Shown here in pieces: positions 35,116-47,670 of a stretch of DNA of 64,000 nucleotides. Each line of letters opens with the position of its first letter. Position 1 is the stretch's first letter. Made by a program: the position numbers and the translations under genes. The stretch covers positions 1,264,001 to 1,328,000 of the forward strand of contig BSDZ01000028.1 of assembly GCA_030268105.1 (NCBI GenBank), given 5' to 3'. The notes below the pieces were generated by a model. The model was not told the DNA's origin. It searched no databases and was given only the letters and a program-made list of their open reading frames with translations. The DNA comes from Volvox africanus (lineage: Eukaryota; Chlorophyta; Chlorophyceae; Chlamydomonadales; Volvocaceae).

Positions 35116-38100
35116 ATGGGGTGCAATTCTAGCAAAGAAGGATTTGAATCTCATGAACAGGCAGGCACACCTTACCCTGATGACCCCAAGAAGTCGGCAT
35201 TGTTGCGAGAAGAGGCCCTCAAGGTTGCGGAAGAAATGATGGGGCTCTCAAGGGGCAAGTAAGTCAACGAGGCCATATGTGCTTGTCTAAAACATAGTTC
35301 ATTCCCAACTTTCATATATGTGCGCAGGCGGTTTCATGAATATTATGCACGTTTGACGCTTACCAGCTATGGGGCCAGTTGTAAGGTGCTCACGGCCTAT
35401 CATCGCATGACCAATAAGAAAGTAGCAGTGAAAACCATCCCAAAGGTAAACGGAAAGATTGCAGGCAGCTAGGGGAGGACGGCGTGAGCAAACTTGACAT
35501 TTCATTTCCATCGGTACCAGAGTCGCAAGCAGCTGGATCGACAGCGGCAGAAGGTAATGCTCGAAATCGGCACTTTTCGAATGGTGGAGGATCATCCTAA
35601 CGCTGTCAGAGTGCTGGAGATATTCGAGGGCGCCGAGTGTTATTACATAGTTATGGAGTGCTGTGAAGGCAAGTGTTTACAATGAAGGGGAACGCATTCC
35701 CCACTATCGACTGTACCCCTACCTTGTGGTTATGGAACACGACAAACAACTTCTTTTCCCCAAAAGTCGGGATGGCCTGAATTTCATGTTTTTTAAAATC
35801 CGGATGGTCCAAATACCTGCACTGCAGGAGGGGAGCTGTTTGACCACATCAGCAAAAAACAGGTATGGTAAAACACCGATCACGGCATGTATCCGTGCTG
35901 TCTTCTGTAGGGTCGTGGCAGAACTCGGAGATGGCCCCTCCCTTGGCGGCATTATGTCTCCTTGCCGCCATTTGTAGTTCTACATCCCCATATTAGCCCT
36001 CTCCGAAATCAAGTTGCTACCGAGTTTATTCTGGCCCTGCCCTCTATGTCAGGGTTGTTTTACAGAACGTCAGGCAGCAGGCCTGCTGCGGAGCCTAATG
36101 CTGTTCCTGGCGCATATGCACAGCAAGGGGATAGCGCATCTGGTGGGTCGGGGGAACGGGAGAGGGCCGAGGGTGCGGAGAGCTTGCTGGGGGCACCAAG
36201 CCATACTCGTCAGTGGGTCTGGGCTCCGGAGGGAGAGAGTCCAGAGCCACTGGTAAGTATGTGTGGGGAAGGGCTTTGGGTTTGGATTTTGAGGGGAGGG
36301 GAAGCATGGGTAGGAAAGTACGTGGGGACGGCAAAAGGGCCGGGAGGGAGGAGCTAGAAAGAGATGTGAGCAGGGAGGGAGGCCGCGGGACAAGGCCGAG
36401 GGAGGGCGAGAGGGATGGACGGTGCGAAGGATAGCTGGCGAGGGACTAGGATAAAGACTGGACCCGAGCACAGAGAGGAGCGAGGGGAAGGAGGGGGTGG
36501 GACAGGCATGGCGACGGCGGCAGGGCTAAAGGATGTGATTGAAAAAGGAAGGGGCTTTAGGAAGGTAGGGAAAGCGGCACTGTAGGCCCTGGCTCCAGCG
36601 CCATTAGCCGACTCTTTTTTACGAGATCTCGAAGTGCGTGGTACGGGGAAAAGGGCAGCCCAAGCAAACACTGACAGATGCATGGACAGTACCCGAACAA
36701 AACTTTGGCACCGTTTATCGCGGAGAAGACCAGTAAGTTAGCAGGGAGGCGGACCCGTCTGGCCTTTGCCGCTGCATTATATCGGGCTGGCTTCTTGTAC
36801 GGCAGAGTTTCACGTAGTCCTTGGAAACCCATGTGGTGCCCCGTCTCACTTAATCCCATCTCAGGACATCAAACCGGAGAACTTGATGTTCGACAGCGAG
36901 GGCGCGAGTGGGGTGCTCAAGGTACTGGACTTCGGCTCGTCTGTGTTCGTGCAACCAAACGAAACGGTGAGTGTGCGTAGTTAGGCAGGTATGGGGGATT
37001 GGTTATAGACGCTTGGCTTTGGGGAAGTTCGCCGATGAAGATGGACAGTAGGGGTGCTTTTAGGCATCATGTTAATATGTAGGTGACTGAGACACATCAA
37101 CTTATCCTCCCGCACCGCAAATACCTCCCCGCTCGTCGCGCGGCTCATTTACTGATTTACCACCCTACCCGTTTCAGCACCCGAGTCCTCATTCCACCCT
37201 TAGCTCATTGCACCCTTGGCCTGGTCTTCAGGTCCGCAACGCCTTCGGGACGGTCCGCTACGCCTCTCCTGAGATGGCCAACGACGTGTGCGGTCAGAAG
37301 GCAGACATCTGGTCGGCGGGGGTGGTGATGTACATCCTACTATGCGGTCGGGCGCCGTTCCTGAAGTCGAATGACATCGACACTCTGAATTTCATTAAGA
37401 ATGGACCCAAAGTTAAATTCAATGGAGACCGATGGCAATCCATATCACAAGTGCGGCGGGCAAGGGTTGGTTGAGGGCACCACCCAGACACAGGGGGACA
37501 GAGAGAGAGGCCTTGTCGCGTCTTCAGCTGCTTTACACATCGAAGGGATTGGGGAGAAAGCTCGACGTGTCCTTGTCAGTTCCCCTTGCCGAGGAACAGC
37601 AGCGCACTCTCGCATTCGCTGATCCAGACTTCAGTCTGGCTCGGGAGGTTCGTAAATGACCCATTCACTTGGATTCTGTGAGGTTCTGATCTTTCATCCC
37701 TCTCCCGCCTTCCTCCCTCCCCTGTCTTGATCTGCGATCTGTCGCGGCAGTCTGCGAAGGATTGTATCCGATCACTCTTGGAACCCAACCCCAGGACACG
37801 GCCGACCGCCGTAGACGTGCTGGCCATGCCCTGGCTCAAACAGCAGGTGGGGGTCTTAGGGAACGTTTCGTGGAACGGAAGAAGAACACCTCAACGGATG
37901 AAGCTGCGGCCATACGAATAGTGATGTATGGGAGTGGGCAGGCGGAAAGCGGATTTCCGTTTGCTGGAAGAGGATATGCTGTGTCTTGGGCGGGGTGACA
38001 CCCCTGACGGTGGAGGTGGAGGTAACGCTAGACGCAGAGGCCGGTATACCCCCGCGCTGCCTTGTATCTCTCTGCAATCTTGCTGCCAACTTACGGCGTT

Positions 38101-41100
38101 TCCCGCCTTCTTCCGGGTCCGGGTCGGGTTTAGGTGCCGGAGACGGTGATCGTGCCCGACACGCTCAAGCACCTGCGCACCTTTGCGAACCAGTCCCGCA
38201 TCCGGAGACTGCTGCTGGGCCTTATGGCGGATCAGCTGGTTGGCAGCGGTGCCAATCAGTTGCTGGGACATTTCTACACACTGGACAAAGACTTCAGCGG
38301 CACGTTGGAGGTTTCGGAGCTTGTCCGGGCGGCGAAGGAGGTATGGGCTCCTAGGGGCGGAATGTAACGAGATTTCGAGGTTTTCGAGCAAATGCACCGC
38401 GGTGGTGGTAGTGGTGGTGGTGGCAGCAGAAAGGTGCAGCAGCTGGAAGGCAGGCCAGCACGGAGGGCTGGTATGAGACGAAACGTTCATCCGGATTGAG
38501 TTCTTAGGGCACACACTCCCGTGCACCTCTTGCGCTTGTTTATCCTGGTCTTTCGGATCTCACAACCGAATGCATAAGCTCTTTGGGGTCATTTCAAACC
38601 TACATATCAGGAGGTTTTTAGTACAAAGATGATAGCTATCCTTAGATATATAGGATTACTATACTACGTGTGGGACGATATGAAAGGGGTGGTTAATCTT
38701 AATCTTAGCGTACATCGTTTGAGAAAAGAAGTATACGTCTCTTAAGGCTTCTGCATGGCCGCTCCAACTTACGTGCGGCTCTGCAATCCATATGTCTGTG
38801 CGCGCACTTCCACGTGCGTCTTCCTGTTAATCGCGGCTCTTAGGGTCCTTCGATGGAAACAGCACTTGCTCAAAACACACACACCGAACCCTCAAAACCT
38901 GCACAGGCCATACCCGAGCTGTCCGAGGTGGAGATCAACCGGATGTTCGAAGCGCTGGATGTGGATCGTACAGGCACTGTGGACGTGAAGGAGTTCTTTG
39001 CGGGGCTGATCCAAACCATCGACGAGGAGAAACAGACACTTGTGGCGCAAAAGAGCTTCACCATGCTGGATAAGTGAGAGGTGCTTTTGTCGGTCTCACA
39101 ATGTCCGTCCCCCGTGTGTGAACCCCGGGTGTGTCTCTCTTAATGACAAAGAGCATGAGAACCTCGAAGCGCTGTGCAATCAGAGACCGCCCGCCCCCAT
39201 TTAGATTATAACGGCGTCTGCCTTAAGCTTTGCCCGCGACTACTTAAAAGGTAAACCGCCCTCGGCCGCCTCGCCCCATCTGTCTCCGGCAGGCGCGGCT
39301 CCGGCTACGTGACCAAGGAGGTGTTTATGGAGGTGCTCATGGAGCGAGCTCAGGCGGGCACTTTGAAGATGCTCGGGGGCCGGGCTTTGGGAGCGGGGCC
39401 GGGGGAATCGGGGGACAGCGGATCCAAGGTGGAGAGGGCGATGCACGGCAGGCAATCGGGTGCGTCGGCAGGGTGGTAGTGAAGGGTGGAGTGACAGTGG
39501 CGAGGGGAGGAATGGTTGAGCTGACAGGGCAACGAATGGAGCCTCACGATCCAGATTAGTCGCAAAATTGAGGAGAGGATCTGGGGAAGGGTCGCGGAAT
39601 GGGAGGGGGGTTCGGGAGGGGTCAGGACCTAGCTGGTTAGTGTTTCCCGCACAAGTGTGTGCGTTGAAGGTTGAGCCGTGACGTGGACGTGAGTGCGTAC
39701 AATGGAGAGGGGTAAATGAGGGCTGCAAAATTAGGCATGACAGAACTTTAGGAGTGAAAGAATGTAAATGTAGGCGAACGGGCGAATGGCCGAACTTTAA
39801 ATACATCATATCATTATCTGTCATGCGTCTATACGCTTGCATTAATGTGTGACATTGGTAGTTTGTGCACGGTTTATATTCCGCGTCTCTCTTTCTATCG
39901 TGAGCAGTGCGTCGTCGTTGGCTTTAGGTGGCACCTGCAGTTCACGTTTCGCCCGCGCCCTTCCACCCGCCAGGCCCCGAGGGCGGCGAAGCGCAGGTGT
40001 TTCTCGACCCGGGGTTGGTCCAAGAGCTGGAGGCGGAATTCGCGAATCTGGACGCCAACGGCGACGGCGTGCTGAGCTTCGAGGAATTCAAGGCTATTCT
40101 GGGCATTCAGTCCACTCCCGAGGGCCTTACGCTAGCACAGTGAGTTCCGGGGCCGCAGGACGGATGTTGCACTCACATAGTACAAAGATGGCAAATCATG
40201 TGGCTATATGCCACGTTCACGTTCACGTGTGCGCCCCGGCACCCGAGCCCCTGACTGTGGCGCAGGTTACAAGCCTGACCGATGAAAATACACTCCCAGT
40301 GCAGCTCATCGGAGTCGATCATACTCAGGGCTTTGCCTTCCCCCCTCCGATCCCGCATCATTTTTGGGTGGTTCAATCATTATAATGCATTTTACTTCAT
40401 GTTTATTTTTGAAGTTTTAACTCTCGCCACTTTCCGCCTTCTTTGCAGGCCGCAGCTTGTCGCGGTCCCCTCTATCCAGGAAGGGATGGAGAATCTGGCG
40501 CATACCCTCCGAACCCGCACCGTCAGCAAAACGAGGGAGGAACAACACCCACCGGGCACCATGCGACTGGGCCGAGTGTCCTGCAATAGTGGCGGCGGTG
40601 GGGCTCACGGCGGTGGCGGCGTCGTGGCTGTCCTCGGTGGCGGCGGCAGCGGCGGCGGCAGCAGCGCAACGGCAGGGCAGCTGCGGAACGGCGGGGGCCG
40701 CGGCAGCGGCGGCAGCGGCGGCGGCGTTGGGCAGCCGCTCAGCGTAGATCGAGCGCAATTAGATTTGGAGTTGCCATGCGACTTGGAAACGCGGGACTTG
40801 TTACAGATCTTGGCACCGGCAAAACGGACAGCGAGGTGGGGCGAATGGGGGCTGGAATGTGTATGTGTATCTGAGTAGAGGGCGCAGTAAAATGGGGAAA
40901 ATGCGAACTCGGGCCATACGGGGCGAGGAAGCGGGTACTCATCATACGCGGGGAAGAAGCCGTCATGTCGGAAGCTCTGGGCAGGGATGGAGAGGGTATT
41001 GCGTGGAGGAAGGTTTTACAAGGAACTGGGTTGGTCTCGGAGCGGCGTGGGCAGGAAGGGCGGGAAGGAAAGGAAACTGGGTAAAAATCAGGCAGACGCA

Positions 41101-41275
41101 GTCAGGTAAGCGATATGAAGGACCACTTTTCGTTGTTTCCTTTCGCTGAGCGTTCACATTTTCCTTCGTCTTTTCCTTTTCTCTTCCTTTTGTTGTTTGC
41201 TCTTACCAAAACAACGTTTTGCGGTTTGCCAGGCCGACATTCGTCTCGCTGATTAAGGCCCTCAAACCACTCTGA
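35116..41275 (+). CDS. calcium-dependent protein kinase (CDPK) with four EF-hands
   Basis: Fourteen exons: 35116-35258, 35328-35445, 35521-35668, 35828-35862, 36053-36142, 36865-36966, 37232-37450, 37751-37846, 38134-38340, 38907-39073, 39293-39428, 39928-40139, 40449-40835, 41233-41275; 700 residues. The start MGCNSSKE is a myristoylation/palmitoylation signal, so membrane attachment is likely. Kinase domain: VAVKTIPK (Lys83), GGELFDHI, AHLDIKPEN (Asp179), VLDFG (Asp200), GTVRYASPEM, DIWSAGVVMYILLCG. An autoinhibitory junction and four EF-hands follow: DKDFSGTLEVSE (368), DVDRTGTVDVKE (404), a weak third loop DKRGSGYVTKEV (441) and a canonical DANGDGVLSFEE (529). Oddities: the catalytic loop has HLD instead of HRD, the glycine loop is poor (LTSYGASCKV), EF-hand 3 lacks an acid at positions 3 and 12, and the C-terminal extension is a Gly-rich tract. 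Intron 35669-35827 has a GC donor. Confidence 0.88.
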
Positions 41276-42442
41276 AAACCGCTGCTTCTCTTTGTGGCGT
41301 GCCACGTGAACCTAACCGATCGACCACCTGGCGCACGTGCGACCTTGCTGCACCCGGGTGGAACCATGCGCAGGTTCTCCGTTTAGGACCTTCTACCTCG
41401 CGGCCTGCCCATGCATGCGTTATCTAGCGTTTCTTTTGCCGCTGATGTGCTGGCATTCCTCAGCAGCCGCAGCCGCCATAGCGGCTGCGAGGGCAGTTAA
41501 AGCTGCATAGAACCAACGTATTACAGAAGGCCTTTGCGCCTCGCGTGCGTAGGTGGCTCTGAAACCGTAAAACTTTGGAAACTAACAAAACTAACAAAAG
41601 GTTTCCGCCCCTAAAGCCCCGGAAGCAATTCAAGCGGCAAGCTACTGCAATGTGACTTCAAATCCTGTTCTTCCCTACCTCACAGCACGACTTCTTTCAA
41701 CCCACTGTGTCTGGAGCGAAGCGAGGCGATTGGTGTTTGTTGGTATTTTGCAAGTTATTGCGGCGATGCGTTTGGTGATATCCAGTTGTCAGCATTTGGC
41801 TGATAATTTCAAGTGCTTGATGTGTTCGGAATGTTGGGAAGGCGTTTTCAGACCTCGCGCACTGCGGTTTGCGCGGCTAGATCCACGTACCATGGTGCAG
41901 TTCTCAGTTCTCAGTTTTCGCCTTTCCACGCATGCAAGCGCTCCTCCTTCCAGGCGTCGATCTTCCTTCTTCTTCAATTCAAAAAAGTGACGTCTGTTGC
42001 ATTGTTTGTTCTTTGTCTTTTGAGTTTGTGTTCATACGTTGATTTAGTAAGTTATGCTCAATGCAGCCGAGGGCATGAAGTTGCCATTTTGTTGGTAAAA
42101 TAGATAGCAAATGTTCTGTTTCGTGTTGTCACAATCACGTTGTCTTACGGATGATATCGACTTGCCCGTGTTGTTCACAGAGGGCCGCTCGGGGGGACTC
42201 GCATTAACACGTGGACGGGTTGAAGGATGACGGTTTACGGTTGGCGAATGTACGGCTCTGGCAGTGGCGGATGTAGCGGTGGGCGTGGTGGCGCTTTCGG
42301 CTTCCTTCGCCCCTCCCCCCGTACCCGCCATCCGTGCGCATGCGCCGTGCCGCTATACAGCATCCTCGCCTTTGGTGGTTACAGCTAAGCATAGCTTTAG
42401 AGGCAGTTGCAGTTAGACTTACATTTATGGATAGCTTCGCAG
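41276..42442. other. spacer after the CDPK gene
   Basis: Mostly presumed CDPK 3' UTR. A 9-bp stem with a CATA loop (41468-41476 paired with 41481-41489) lies about 190 bases past the stop. No further gene is recognised; open frames at 41652-42103 show no motif. Confidence 0.4.
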
Positions 42443-44014
42443 GTGCGGTCGCAGCTCGGTGTCACCTCAGCAGGCGCACCACAGCCGCTCCTGGACAGAC
42501 TAGCAGGGAGGCAAGCAGCTGAACCGACTGACCTACGGGTCACTCGTATGTATCAATGACACACATCAAAAGCCACGCGGCAGTGGCAGAACCTGCGGTG
42601 GCAGGTTCTGGTAACCCGGATCCAGCTCCCTGGTGCGCACTCACAGCATGCTGCAGCCAGGGCATGGCCGCCGCTGCTGCTGCCGTGGTGAAGTGTTGCC
42701 GCCACAAGAACTTCAGGAACCTTCTGTTTTGGCGCACTGCCGATCGCATCCTGAACTGTATTGGTCCCAAGAGCCCTCAGCAGTCTGGTGCATCGGTAGG
42801 CTCACCGATATTGCTCCGCCAAGGCCCTGCCGTGCGCCCTTGCGTTTCCTTTGCCAAGCCAATTTAGTTCTTGAGCCAAGCACGATTTTGCAGCCCGCAC
42901 CTTACGTCCCTCCCCCCTCCTGCCCCCCGGCCGACAATTGCAATACATTGTACATACCACCACCACCGAAAACAACAACAACAAATCAGCCACAGATGGC
43001 CTCCTCGCGCATTTGCGGCCTGAACATGTGCACCCTAGCCCCTGCTCCCTAAGGCGTCAGCGAACTGAATCTGACACCTTTTGAGTACAACGTCATAGCC
43101 AACCTCGACTCCACTCTGCCCCTCCTGAATCCGTTGTGGAGTGCAGTCAGGTACCCCAGATGCAGCTGTTTCCGTCCTTCGCCGGCGGCAGGGCAGTCTC
43201 CAGTAGTGCTACTGCTGCGGCGGCTGCCAGCCGCGCCGGCAGTGGTGGCGCCGGCATTTCGGCCCGTGGTCAGCCGGCGACTGCAGCGGCTGGATCTGGG
43301 CACGCGGCAGCGGTCATGCAAAGCGCCTACTCAATGCCGCGTCTTTCCCGTGCCCCGTCGACGAGCACGCAGGTGACAGCGATGTCAATCCTAGACAAAA
43401 CTCCTTCCCTGCGGGCACCGTCGTTGCCGCCGCTGGCAAGGCGTGCGAGCCTAGATTCTGACGACGTCTTTAGTCGCATCAGTGCTAACGGCGGTGGGAC
43501 AGCTGCGCAGGCGGCAACTGCCAGCGGGCAGGGTCTCAGGTGTGGAGGCAATTCATTTTCAGATCGGGGCGCCGTCGGGATCCAGTGGGCTGTCTCCGAC
43601 GCCAGGCCGATGGGGGCAGTGATGGCGGCAGCGGCGCGGGACCCATCGGGACGCACACTAGATCACCCGTCGCAGGTTCGATGGCGGGACACGCCAAGTT
43701 GCTCCCCGTCACCTCCGCCGTGGACAGGCGGAAGCGGTATGGCTTCCGCGCCAGGGGGAGTTGCGGAGGCGGTGACACTGTCACCTGTGTCAATAGCCGG
43801 CGTTTCTGAGCTGCTTTTGTCGCCACGGTCGTCCGCGATGTGCCATCCTCCGTTTTCTCGACGCGGTACCGCCTGTGGTATCACTAATGACTCTGCTGCC
43901 ACCGGCGCCATAGCTGCCGGTGTCACACCGCTGCTCGGAGCACCCATCCGCAGCTCGTCCGTTGGAAGCTCGAGGGCCGTATTGGCGGCGAGTGATGGGG
44001 GTTACCGGCGGTAA
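42443..44014 (+). CDS. uncharacterised Ser/Ala/Gly-rich protein, exons only partly resolved
   Basis: Plausible exons: one opening after the AG at 42442 (VRSQLGVTSAGAPQPLLDRL), one from 43054 (VSELNLTPFEYNVIANL, then DSTLPLLNP), and a long terminal exon in the frame of 43136-44014, which ends at a stop at 44012-44014. The phases between them are not resolved. The terminal exon is rich in Ser, Ala, Gly and Pro, with a basophilic kinase-type site, RRASLDSDD. No family is recognised. It could be a separate gene or, if the CDPK model ends too early, part of a longer CDPK transcript. Confidence 0.35.
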
Positions 44015-46439
44015 TCGTTGTCGGCGTCCGTCCGTGGGCGATTAGGCAACTGCAACGTTGCCTGTATGATTTGCGATGTGGGGCGCGAATCACTGTTTGC
44101 TTGCTTTCTCGTTAGTCTGGAATCTGCAGCGACTGCCTTCGGGGCTCTTTATCTCCCGTCCTCTATTTCTCTCCCTTTCTCTTTCTCCCACGCCCCGTGG
44201 TCCTTACTTCCCCTCTTGTCATCTATGGTTTCGTGGCTGTGTGAGGCGGTGCCGCCGCGGCGTCGTTGTCCATGATTAACTGCATGTGCTGCGCGGACAA
44301 CAACCTACCCTAACCATTTTTCGCCAATGGCCGAATGGCTGGGCGACGGATTTCCTTTTACTGACGGGTATCCTGCCTTTCGGTCTCAGCGATGGGGATT
44401 TGGATGATCCTTACGGTTTAACCCTTCGGATGGGTTGTGCCCGGGTAGTATAGATATATGGTTTCTTAAAACTCCCGTCGTTCAGGTTCAGCCGCATTTG
44501 TGGTGGTGGGTGACAACCGGTGCTGTTAACAGACGACAACCCCAGCAGTGCGGTTGAAACTGTGGCAAGTGTTATGACACTGCTGCCAGTTGGCTATTGT
44601 AGCGATGCATCGCAGTGGAGATGATGGATGGGCGTTGCATTTGGCTGATTGCAGTCCGCTGCTGGTGAGCGGGCCGAGTGGGGTAAGTCCAGATAGCGAT
44701 GATGATGGAGGTAATGATTATGGCGTCATCAGGTCGGGTTGCTCGTGGCAGCAGAGGTAGTGATATTGGTGTTTGCATTATCACAGTTGGAGCAGAGCCG
44801 ACCTTTAAACACAGGACAACCTAGGACAGAATGACAACAAGGGTGGGTGGTGGTGGTTGAGGGTTGAGAGCAATCGGCCCTGCGGAGGCGTTGGGCAGCG
44901 CCAGTCGGGGTGAAGTCGTGTCAGTGCGGCAGGTTGTCGGCGGAATACTCAGGAGGCGCAGACCACCGGTGAACTACCACTGCTGGTCTCTGCCTGCCCG
45001 CATCCCGTAACCCCGCGGACGTATGGCGCCAAAGTTTGAGAGTTTGCACATGGCGTGCAGGACGATGCGTGATGCCATTTACTCGCTCGTGAGAGATGTT
45101 ATCTGTCGTCTGTCTAGGACTTGGGCCGGCGCGACAAACTGCTGAGCAAGCTCGGAGTTTTAAAGTGCGAAAGGCCCATGTAGCTACTACGGCAGGAATT
45201 TCGGGGACGGTGTCGTTCTGTTTCATTATCAATCTAATTTTGGAATGAGAACACTTACCGTACATTATGCGTGGGCTCGATAGGGGGTTTGGAAGGGTTA
45301 CGTATTAAGAGTGCCGGTAAAAGGCGGACAGAGATGATCGCCATGCCGCATCTTGAGGAACAGTGAGAGCTATGCCGCGAGAGAGCTATGCCGTTGGAAG
45401 AGGCTGTGGGCTCAGGGTTTGGGTTCGTGCAGACGCCCCAAAGTAGAGTTCGGCTGCAGAGGGCGCACCGACGGGAGTGGCGGACACCGGCGAGGCAGGT
45501 CGAATGGGTGCAGCAATAGCTGGCAGGCGGAGGAGGAGGAGGGGAGGAGCAGGACGACGGCGATGGCGGTATAGTTTTGATGGAGCTGACAGCCCTGCTG
45601 TGTGGAGGTGGCAGTAAATGAGCTCACATGTTGGGAAGCGACATGCCTGGCCGGCAGTCTGGTGGCGGAGGGAGAAGAGACGAGCTTGAGGGGTGCGACT
45701 TGGACACCCTCCTATGGAGCAGGTGGGGTTCGCCAGAGGCAGTGAAAGAGGCAGGCTTCAGGATCAAAAGCAGCAGGTGTGTTGCAGGGGAAGGGGGGGC
45801 TGAGTCGTTCTTACTATCGCATCAAAGATGTGAGCCCTTCATTTAGCCTGCGCAATCGTGCTCCACTTGCTTGCCTGGAGGCCCGGTGAGTGATCCCATG
45901 GTAGCATTGATGTTACTTCTCGTCACAGCATCTTCGGTGCGTAACTTAGGGTTTTGATTCCATTCTTGATCACGGTTTGGAATCTGAAGTCGGGAAGAGC
46001 TAATGCCATCAGTTGTGAAACAGTGTATGCACACGTCACGTCCTTTTTGTTGGTGGCGTCTGAAACCAGAAGGGAGGTGGATGCGAATGTTTGTATGTAC
46101 AGCTGAACCAAAAGATGATGGTAACCAGCAGATAATGGTCATGATGGCGAATTATGCGCGAAAGACTGAAAAATGTCCGCAAATCGCAACTCATATTCTA
46201 TCCCCGGCTTGAGACACGCTCCGAACCTGGTGGTTCAAAATTTTTTACCCGCCGTACTGCATATAATTGCCGTACGTTGTCATGCATGAATGTACATAAG
46301 CAGTACATTTTAGACATATATGTATGTAAGGTCATTCTGATCCTCGCTGCTTTTGTGATAATGCAGACAGGCAAGTATGCAGACATGCCTGATGATGCCT
46401 GGCAAATGATGCACGTACAGAACAGCAACAGCAATAATG
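44015..46439. other. gene-poor stretch, nothing assigned
   Basis: Short frames on both strands, none with a recognisable motif or a convincing chain of splice sites. 45340-45800 is purine-rich on the plus strand. I see no RNA gene or mobile element. Confidence 0.4.
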
Positions 46440-47010
46440 TGATTTGCATCTCGCTCATTTCAACATGTGTATGTTGCCGCCCTGCTGGCCCGCTTTGACG
46501 TGTACGGAGGGGCCAGCAGAAATTTGAGGACATTAGCTAGGCATATAGCTCCCAACTTAAAAAAGGAGGTAATATCTTCAACTTGGCCCAGCGGGATCAC
46601 CGGAGCATATTTTGGCTACCACGTATTCCCTCAAAAGATCCTTGGCCCTGGGGGTTAGGGTTTGATGATTCTTGCTTCTCAGTGATTGCAGGTTTGATTC
46701 GGACTGCCGTCGACTTGTTGTCAACATTAGGGGGACCCGGGTGGCAAAGGGTCTGCAGGGTCCCCGGTGGGGGTATGCGCAGGGCTCCGTCCTGTCCCTG
46801 TCCGCCCTCATTGGTTGGCATGACGTGATCAACAATTACATGCTCCCCTCCTTTGATGGAAGTGTTCGCCCATGACCCCTTAAGCGGCCAGATCGGTGGT
46901 CCAGGGTAGCTGGACACCCACCTAATTACCAGCTGGCCGGTGGTCCTACCATGGATGGGGGCAGCAGAGAGCAAATGTAGTACCCGTAAAACTCCTCCGG
47001 CAACACACTT

Positions 47011-47073
47011 CCACAGCAGAAGCACCCTATCAGCTCCTCGAGAGGGCTTTGTGGCCCTCAACCACTACAGCAT
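47011..47073 (+). repeat. dispersed repeat of about 55 bp, copy 1
   Basis: It starts with cagaagcaccctatcag and contains ctttgtggccctc. Similar units occur at 55910-55968 and 56308-56360, all in plus orientation. No coding sense is seen. Confidence 0.7.
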
Positions 47074-47670
47074 AGGGGAATGCACGGAATCAAACAACCC
47101 GGCAGTGAACCCCAAAAGCGGTCTCATAATGATGTGACCGGGTTCGTGTGCCCAACTGTGTATAATCAATTCCATGAATCCCTGCCTATAGATATGATAC
47201 ATGCCAGCCTGAGGCGCTGTGTAACCCTAATAATAATTACAACGTGCCTGCCCCTGTCCGTTACAAATTTAGCAGCCTTATTGGGTCATGACATAAATGG
47301 GTCGGTATTAAATGAGACTTGTGAGTCTGTGGTTCAGGTCCGTACCCCTTAGCTATTGGGCTTCTGTAAGTCCATAGGGTTCATAACCCAGCAGGGTGGG
47401 GGGCACTTCATCTGCTTCCATATGAATTTAATTGAACCAGCCGACACCACCCGTACTTGCTTGCTTCCATGTGTAGTATCAAGAAAATGATTGGGATCCC
47501 GGATGCTGGCACTCGCGAGCTCTTTGTTTAGCATGATACAACACCATGCATCCCTTCACATCTATCTCAGACTGTTGCTGTGTTGTATTTCATCATTTGA
47601 CATAGTATACTAACTTGAATACAGCAAAGCGACATTATAAGCGATCAATTCAGGTTTGGCACCAGCCAGA

